This document shows, one piece after another, positions 57,428-64,000 of a stretch of DNA of 64,000 nt. This DNA comes from Antitrichia curtipendula (taxonomy: Eukaryota > Streptophyta > Bryopsida > Hypnales > Leucodontaceae). Location: the NCBI GenBank assembly GCA_951230915.1, contig OX579637.1, positions 13,020,001 through 13,084,000 on the forward strand. The letters are read 5' to 3'. The first letter of the stretch is position 1. Every line of letters starts with the position of its first letter. A model generated the notes under the pieces. It did no database searches and had not been told where the DNA came from. It saw nothing but the letters and a program-made list of their open reading frames with translations. The position numbers and the translations under genes were made by a program.

Positions 57428-59640
57428 ATGACCAAGGATTGGTCTTCTTGGTACGAAACCCTATCAAATGGAAAAGTACAATGCAAGGCTTGCAAATTGG
57501 TATTTGCCAAGAAGCCGGTTTGTATGTTTAGTCATTTGGAATATGCAGGCACATCGGGAAGTCGTGACAAAGGAATCAGCCTTTGTACCCAAATGACATC
57601 TGAAGTTCGAGGTCTATTTGTTCGTTGCAATGGAGTGATTCCACAAAGAGGTACTCCACACAATGTGGATGGCAACGACACACCTCTGCCTATGGTTGTT
57701 CGTGCTATGTCAAATGCCAGAGACACTGTGAACTCTACCGAAAAAGACTCATGCACGACACTAGAGGTTTTGGTGGTTCTTCCCAAGGATATCCAAGTAC
57801 ACAAGCATTAGGTGGACGTAGAACTCAGCGGACATCAAGCAGTAGGCCTCAAAGACAGAGTAGGCTAGTAGAGGGATTCGAAGAAGCAAATAAACGCATT
57901 TTGAATGCAATGTGGGCCAATTTCTTTTATGCGACAAACATACCATTTGCTGTAGCCCGAATCCAACCTTCAAAGAAGTAGTGAAGAAAATGGCGGAGTT
58001 TCACCAACTTTATAGTCCACCATCATACCATGATCTACGTCATAAATTGCTTGACCAAGCAAAGGTAGACTTAGAGGTCAATCTCCGTAAGCAGACAGAA
58101 ACCAGTATTAGGAAGTTTGGAGCCACATTGTCTATTGATGGGTGGACCTCGATTTCGAATCGGCCATTGATAAATGCCATGCTTGTGTCATCCGCGGGTG
58201 AGCAATTCCTAGAATCGGTGGATACAACTGGGAAAACTAAAGATGCTCCATATTTGGCCTCTATATTAGAGAGTTCTATAGAACAAGTGAGCCCTGTAAA
58301 CGTAGTGCAAGTGAGTACAGATAATGCGGCTTTAAATCCAGCAGCATGGAATTTGGTATCTACTATCCATCCCCACATTTTTTTTCAAGGTTGCGTGGTG
58401 CATGCCTTGAATTTGTTGCTAAAAGATTGGGCAAACGAACAATGGATTGATGACGTCGTGAAAGATTCCCGAAAGATAGTCAAATTCTTCAAGAAGAGGC
58501 ACATGCCGCTTGCGATAGTTCAAAACTATTCGACGTAGTACAACTTGTTGTTGGCGGTGGAAACAAGATTTGCCTCGAATTACAACATGGTTGCACGTAT
58601 GCTCAAGGTGAAAGCACAATTGCAACAAACTGTGACGGACCCGCAATGGGAGGAATATGCTAGAAAGCACTTGCAAAAATCCAAAACTCGTTTAGAATCC
58701 GAACGGGTGAAGAAGACCATTCTAAGTGGGCATTTTTGGCATCGTTGTCAAAATTTTGAAGATGTGACAACTCCAATTGTCAATGCTCTTCGTGATTTGG
58801 ATGCGAAGACACCATGCATGGGGAAGGTGTTACATATTATGAGGAAATTAGAGAAGCACGTCCTCACTTTAGACAAAGAGCCTTTTTGTTTGGCTTTGAA
58901 CAAAGTCATCCCGTTAGTAAAGGCGTTCTACGAACGACGTGATACGGTGAAGACCGATTTATATTATGCAGGAGCACTTTTGAATCCCTACCTTCTTGAA
59001 GACAAAGAACTAGCCGACGACACCGATGCTATGGCTGCATGCAAGCGCGTTTTGATGCAAATATGTACACCTTTAGAGTACGCGAAGGTGGTGAAGGAAT
59101 TTGTAGCCTTTTGCCATAGGGAACCTCCGTTCCACAACATGTTGGATCCGGGTGAACAACAATTGTCGGCGCATGCTTGGTGGGATTTTGAGGGCGCGTG
59201 CGGGAAGCTCATTGCTCCAATTGCCAAGAGGATTTTGGCCCAACCGGTATCATTGTCTTCATGTGAACGAAATTGGAGTAGCTATTCTTTTGTTCACAAC
59301 AAATATCGGAACAAGTTGAAGCCACAAAGAGCACAGGATTTGATATATGTGTATACCAATTCCAAAGTCCTCGATGCATCAAAGCAAAATGACGAGAAGA
59401 AGTGGTACAATGAGAACCTCGAGTCGGAGGATTCGGCCTTGTCTTCATCGGAAGACGAGGGTGGTGAATCCGGTGAAGAAGTTGATTCCCTCATGGACGA
59501 TGAAGATGACCACGGCATCCGCAATTTCGATGATGAACCGCTTCGAAGCCCACCTTGTTATGATGCAGACATCGGAGATGATTGTGAAGACCCTTACAAG
59601 TTTCCGTTGGATGAGGACGACTGTGAATATGACGAAGGTG
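57428..59640 (+). pseudogene. hAT transposase (BED finger, DUF659, hAT dimerisation), broken
   Basis: It starts MTKDWSSWYETLSNGKVQCK with a BED-type finger (C-x2-C, then CMFSHL and GISLC). The frame shifts between about 57,640 and 57,740, and again near 57,960 (FFYATNIPFAVAR to NPTFKEVVKKMAEF). The DUF659 core follows: PSYHDLRHKLLDQAK, GATLSIDGWTSISNRPLINA, VVQVSTDNAALNPAAW and GCVVHALNLLLKDW. TAG 58,536 interrupts before YNLLLAVETRFASNYNM. The C-terminal hAT dimerisation region is intact: LSAHAWWDFEGACGKL, SLSSCERNWSSYSFVHNKYR and RAQDLIYVYTNSKVL, then an acidic tail. This is a standard plant cut-and-paste hAT transposase. Two frameshifts and one stop make it inactive. Confidence 0.85.
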
Positions 59641-60281
59641 GACCTTCCATAGCTAAATACTTAGATGCAACCGGGTTGTTGCGTAGTGAAAACATTCTAG
59701 CAAATAGGGAAAATACTCATGCGAAGGTAGCGGAGGAAGAAAAGGAAGCTGCGACCTTCAAAGAAGACATGACCACCACCCAAGAGATGGCGGACGAGAC
59801 GCAGAAGGTTGCCAAAGCGATGAAAACAACTTTTGGGGAACCCGGAAGCGCAGTAGTCAAGGCCAGGCTCTTTGACGAGAAGGTCTTGGAGGATAAGAAA
59901 CTATCTGGTTCCCGGATAGTTTGGATCCTGACAGACTTCTCTAAGCAAATGGAGAAGACGTTGGTCCAAGCGCGAGAGGCGGCAAACCGGATGGAGGAAT
60001 GCATGCAGAAGCTGATCGGATTGATGAGGATCCACCTGTCGGACATCTCCATGCCCGAGTCGTTTCCGAATGGGACCGAAACAAGGGACGGGAAGGATCA
60101 AACTCCTCAGTCAAGGAAGAGTCAGCCTTTCCAAACAACGCCTATCAACCTGGATTCTTCTCCCGGTTCCGATCTGCCGAACCCGATAGCCGGGGAGCGG
60201 AACAGGAACTTGGGAGATGTCTTCGAGCAATTGGAGGCGGAGCCCAAGAGTCCTTCGTTGGGGCGCGGTATAGCCATGTAA
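59641..60281 (+). pseudogene. Coiled-coil tail fused in frame to the hAT transposase
   Basis: The hAT frame continues without a break into sequence unlike a hAT protein: IAKYLDATGLLRSENILANR, a long alpha-helical region (KEDMTTTQEMADETQKVAKA), WILTDFSKQMEKTLVQAREA, EECMQKLIGLMRIHL and a polar end (GDVFEQLEAEPKSPSLGRG), stopping at TAA just before the LTR-like block. Helical heptads followed by a polar tail next to an LTR suggest a gag-like remnant of a retroelement. The fusion point near 59,640 is inferred from the end of the acidic hAT tail. Confidence 0.4.
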
Positions 60282-60296
60282 AGTAAGTTAGTTTTT

Positions 60297-61464
60297 TGTA
60301 GATAGGACAAGAATGGATCCGGATTTGTAATCCGATCCGATAGTGTTAGAATAGAGCGGAAGTGAGGATCCGGAAAAAAGGTTGACTTTTACAGGCACTT
60401 TTGCCTTTTGTATTTTTGGAAGTTGAAAAAGTGTATATAAATCAGTCCCTGTGCTGGGGACTGGGAGTCTTTCCTCTACATTTAATTTGTGTTCTCCATA
60501 TGCTTTCTTGTTGTACATTCTCCCAAGCTTGGCAGAGTTGTATGTGAGGGAGTTAGGAAAATGCAAGCGGATGTGTTGGAAATTTCTTCCCTTGGTGTTT
60601 TTCTTGATTCTAAGTGTATGTGAGCGGATAGGATAGAGTTTGGAGTGAACTTCAGTGCCTCAGCGCGTCTAGAGTTTGAGATTCCGGGTGAGAAAGCCAT
60701 TGTTAGGCTACGCGGATAGGAAGGGATTCCTTAGTCGCGCTAGAACTCCTGGGTGAGAAATCCAGTCGAGTGTCCGATCTCTTGTGAGGTCTTGCCATCC
60801 TAGCGGTAAACGGAAGAACTCTAGTTGATGTTGGAACGAAAGGGTGCACTTGTAATTGCCTTAGCTTCGCATGGATTAGAATTGTGTCAAGGTCGTTGTA
60901 GTATTGAGAGGATCGTACGAGGGGTCTTTGCGTGACCTACAAACCGGATGATTATCCGGGTTGCTGTGAAGGAGCAAACCGGATCCGTATTAGTCTAGGG
61001 GAGTAGAAATTAGTAAAGTGGGTCTTCAGCCATTGTAAGTCACGGAAGGTATGGTGGGCCTACCACTCTCAAAAGCAAGCGGCAAACCCTCTGATGGTTA
61101 AACAGAGGTAAAACCAAACCGGATAGGAGAGAAAATAGTTGTGAGTCACTTAAAGCGGATTGGTCTAGACGGATACCAGGGCCGAAAGTGGTGTGATCCT
61201 GGGGTGGTGTTGGATTTGAACATCGGAAAACTAGTTGGAATCGGAAGATAGAGGGAATCCGGTCGATAGTTTTTTTGGTGTTTGTGTTTCCGGTTTTAGA
61301 AGTAGAACAGGAAGAAAGGATTTTGCTACTGACTTTGCTTAGTTGATTAAAAGGGCTAGATACTTCACAGAATCTCGTGGGTTTGATCTTTAGAGTCACT
61401 TAGTTATACTCTAGGGTGATTTTTGTGGGTATAATGGGAAATTCACCTATCTTGTGCTGCGACA
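60297..61464 (+). mobile_element. LTR-like block, copy 2
   Basis: It starts TGTAGATAGGA and ends TGTGCTGCGACA, giving the TG...CA ends expected for an LTR. A TATA box (TATATAA, 60,434-60,440) is followed by a hairpin and the segments GCGTGACCTAC, CCGGATGATTATCCGG and TTGCTGTGAAGGA. The copy at 21.3-22.7 kb has the same order of landmarks. It follows a gag-like tail on the same strand, so it would be a 3' LTR. No 5' partner lies in the window. Confidence 0.45.
60434..60463 (+). promoter_or_regulatory. TATA box and short hairpin in the LTR-like block
   Basis: TATATAA is followed within three bases by CAGTCCCTGTGCTGGGGACT plus G, a stem of CAGTCCC with GGGACTG. This arrangement suits an LTR promoter with the transcript start near the hairpin. 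Confidence 0.45.
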
Positions 61465-63300
61465 CCAGCATTCCAATACAAGAAAGAAGTTTCCCACCCC
61501 ACCGTTCCAAACTCGGATAGCAAAAAATGAACATCATGGTCAGGCTTTTGCGGATAGGGAGATGAACTGTATGCGACCCTCCTCCTCAACGTGATCTCGA
61601 TATTGAGACGCTTTAATGGGAACCCATGACTTTTATAAATTTGACCACGTCCTACCCTACCGCTCCAAAACCAAACATTCACTAACCCTAGAAAAGTATC
61701 GAGTCCCCAAACCAACGAAAAACTGAATGCCAAAAAAGATCAATGAAGTCCCTTGAAGCCTTGATCATCTGGACAGGGGGAACATGTGCACGCGAAGCCC
61801 CTCCCCAAACTTGATCTCAATGCCAAGATGCCCAAGCTTGCAACCGAGTTTTGCATAGATTTGACCAAATTGTTGCCCACCCGCCGAGGCCCAACATTCA
61901 CAAACAAAATAAAAGCTCCCCACCCCCCAGGAGCGAATCTTTGAAATCCAAGATGAATCTATAGAGGCCCTCATCTCCACAACAAGGAGATCTTGTGCAT
62001 ATGGCACCCCTCCAAGACATGATCTCGGTGCCGAGACACTCAAGGTGGTACATGAGTCTTGCACAAATTTGACCAAAATATTGCTTACCCTTGAGGACCC
62101 AACATTCACAAACAAAATAAAAGCTTCCCTTCCCCCAAGTCACAAGTGATCAAAAGCCAAAAAAAATCATTGTAGTCCCTAAGGAGTATAGACAAAGGAG
62201 AACATGTGCATGCAACATCCTTCCCCAAGCTGATCTTGATGTTGATGCACCCTGGTTGGCACCTGAGCCGTGTACAAACACGACCTTGTCACTGTCCAAC
62301 TCTTCCGAGATTCAACATTCACAAGCAATGAAAGAACTCCCCACCCCAAAGTGACCTAAACTTTGAAAGCGGAGAAAAAAAGTCAACGGCCCTTGTTCAT
62401 TTGGACGGGGGAACCTGTGCATGCTACCTCCTTCGAGAATCTCATCTAGGTGCCGAGACGCCCTTGGTGCTAGGCGACCTTTGCACAAATCTGATGATGT
62501 TGCCCCCGACCCTTTGACGAAAAACAAAGTTTGCACCTAATCCCTCTGAATCACGAGACAATAAAAGAGAATAAAATAAAAGTATAGCCCCCCAATCAAA
62601 CTGCCAAGGAGAACCTTTGCACGCGATGTCCCTCCCCAACTTAATCTTGGTGCCAAGACGTTCTAATTTGCCCCCTAGCCTTGCAAAAATCTAACCCCAT
62701 CGGCGCCCACCTTTTCCGAGACCCAGCATTCACAAATAATGATAAAGCTTTCTACCACCAACTAGCCGAGACATTGAAACCCAAAAAATTAAAGTGAAGG
62801 CCTTTGCATGTTTCCCCATCCGTGACCCTTATGTTGGTGCCGAGACACCATCATGGCTACTTGAGCCTTGTACAGACCTAACCAAGTTGTTGCCCATCGC
62901 TTCCGGTTTCCAACATTCACACACAAAAAAAGAGCTTCAAGACCCCAAAAGATCGAAACGTTGAATGCAAAAAAAATAGTAAAGCCCTCGTTCATTAGGA
63001 TGGGGAGAACTTGTACATGCGCCCCCCTAAACATTTTTGATCTCGGTGCTGAGAGGCTTTGAGTAGCATCCGTGCCATGCAAAAATCTGACCACGTAGCT
63101 ACTTACTCCTTCCGAAAATCAACAATCACATTTAATGGAAAAGCTTCCAGCCCCCGAAAGCGAGAAACTTTGAATGCTAAAAGATATCAGTCAAGGGCCC
63201 TCGTTCCTTTAGACGAGGTGAACCTATGCATACGGTCGCCGTTATCTTGGTGTCCACCCCGACCCCAAAACCAACTTTCCTAAAAAAGAAGCCTGCTCCT
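61465..63300. repeat. ~208-bp tandem repeat array, about nine diverged units
   Basis: A conserved phrase, CCAACATTCACAAACAAAAT followed by AAAGCTTCCC, recurs near 61465, 61676, 61891, 62100, 62310, 62520 (weak), 62722, 62909 and 63117. Steps are mostly 202-215 bp, with one of 187. Within each unit CATGTGCATGC-like, CCTCCCCAA, ATCTCGGTGCCGAGACGC and CTTGCACAAATTTGACC follow in the same order. The unit includes a GGTGCCGAGACGC core close to an inverted repeat. Units differ by 20-40 percent by eye. Short minus-strand open frames here are repeat shadows. Confidence 0.8.
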
Positions 63301-64000
63301 TTCTCCCCCGTCCTTAATTTTCTAAATGAAATAGAATTAGAAAGAAGTCGGGGCTAAGCTCATGAGTGACCTTGTGCCTAATGACTCAAGCCCTTACTTG
63401 CTGTCGATGCTAAGTCTCAATACTGACTTGAGCAGCCATGGGATGCCAAACACTTTATAAGACTTAATCCCAAACTGAACCTGTTCTTGCAAGGAGTATG
63501 GCAGCAACCTCTCCTTTTGTGTTCCCGAAAATACAAATAAGGCTCTACGTCTGTGCGTGATCCTTTCTTTTTTAATGCGGCCCCCGAAAAAACCTATTCT
63601 CGATGTCGTAAGGATTGCCAAGACACAACACCCCCACCTATGCAAAAAAATGTGTTTTTCTATGGTGACCCTAAACCACAATCCCGCTTGCAAATCACAA
63701 CAAAACTCAAGTGCAGTGAGTGGTTGAATGAATCCCAAAAATAAAACCAACAAGCTATGGCACAATTTCCGTTCTGTACTTCAACCTCGGCTCCCGCAGT
63801 AGTGAGATTTCTTGCAATGTTCGCCGCCATGATAGTTGGTAGAGCTCCCGCGGCCATGTTCCCGTCCGTGCCAGTAGTGCCCAATAGCATGCTTCTTCCA
63901 CTTCGCAAAATTCAGCTACCGTCCATGGAGAGTTCTACCAGAAAAAATAATGAGCTTTGTGTAATACAGCAAAGGGCAAAGATCATGAAACTGGCGGGTG
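63301..64000. other. Right edge, no recognised gene
   Basis: Small open frames on both strands (up to 123 codons on the minus strand) show no motif, splice support or family likeness. The tandem array fades out near 63,300. Confidence 0.35.

Noticed and set aside
1706..58538. Stop codon reassignment in the organism
   Set aside because: All three stops occur in frame, genes also carry frameshifts, and some exons remain fully open and end at ordinary stops. Decay explains this better.
61443..63094. Minus-strand open frames of 65-116 codons in the tandem array
   Set aside because: They repeat the same peptide pattern unit after unit and have no independent coding support.

Overview
The window looks like nuclear DNA of a streptophyte (plant lineage), made almost wholly of decayed and nested transposable elements. 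The evidence is CACTA (En/Spm-type) transposase fragments, a DUF659/hAT transposase, a SWIM-domain plant-type transposon protein, short GT-AG introns and degenerate plant-type CCCTAAA runs. The DUF7869-like and SWIM families recall mosses, charophytes or other seedless plants, but the species cannot be fixed by eye. I found no confident housekeeping gene, rRNA or tRNA.

Layout. 0.8-2.8 kb (minus) holds a broken CACTA TNP2 transposase. 8.8-13.8 kb (plus) holds exons of a Transposase_24-type partner gene, including an exon with six in-frame stops. 13.8-21 kb has only exon-like scraps. 21.15-22.73 kb is a protein tail followed by an LTR-like block; a relative of this block lies at 60.3-61.5 kb. 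22.87-23.46 kb and 43.75-45.3 kb (minus) are two halves of one SWIM-domain gene.

The main result is what separates those halves: a ~20.3-kb mobile element (23,461-43,753) with 25-bp perfect terminal inverted repeats and a 4-6 bp target duplication. Removing it and one target copy joins the SWIM frame exactly. Inside are two divergent gene blocks. On the minus strand, five consecutive exons (31.5-25.97 kb) encode a ParB-like domain, a possible methyltransferase-like region, a charged linker and an FCP1/NIF-like HAD domain. On the plus strand (39.0-42.4 kb) is an RNase H-like DUF7869-type transposase candidate. About 31 copies of an 18-bp imperfect palindrome centred on GATC (best form ATCGTGAGATCTCACGAT) are scattered through the element, mostly in introns and intergenic DNA, and I found none outside its TIRs. 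An AT-rich block (33.2-37.1 kb) has no clear copies and may be a nested insertion.

Further right: a ~2.1-kb non-autonomous CACTA-like element (45.39-47.50 kb); a second ParB-like gene with a possible methyltransferase-like end (49.1-52.9 kb, plus), whose similarity stops at a CAGGGG sequence that may be a hAT end; a 3.5-kb reading frame (53.2-56.7 kb) with a RING-like motif and five in-frame stops but no frameshift; a hAT transposase (57.4-59.6 kb) joined in frame to a foreign coiled-coil tail and the second LTR-like block; and a ~208-bp tandem repeat array (61.5-63.3 kb). Many element ORFs are broken by point stops, mostly TGA and TAG, while the frame is kept, which fits C-to-T decay of methylated DNA.
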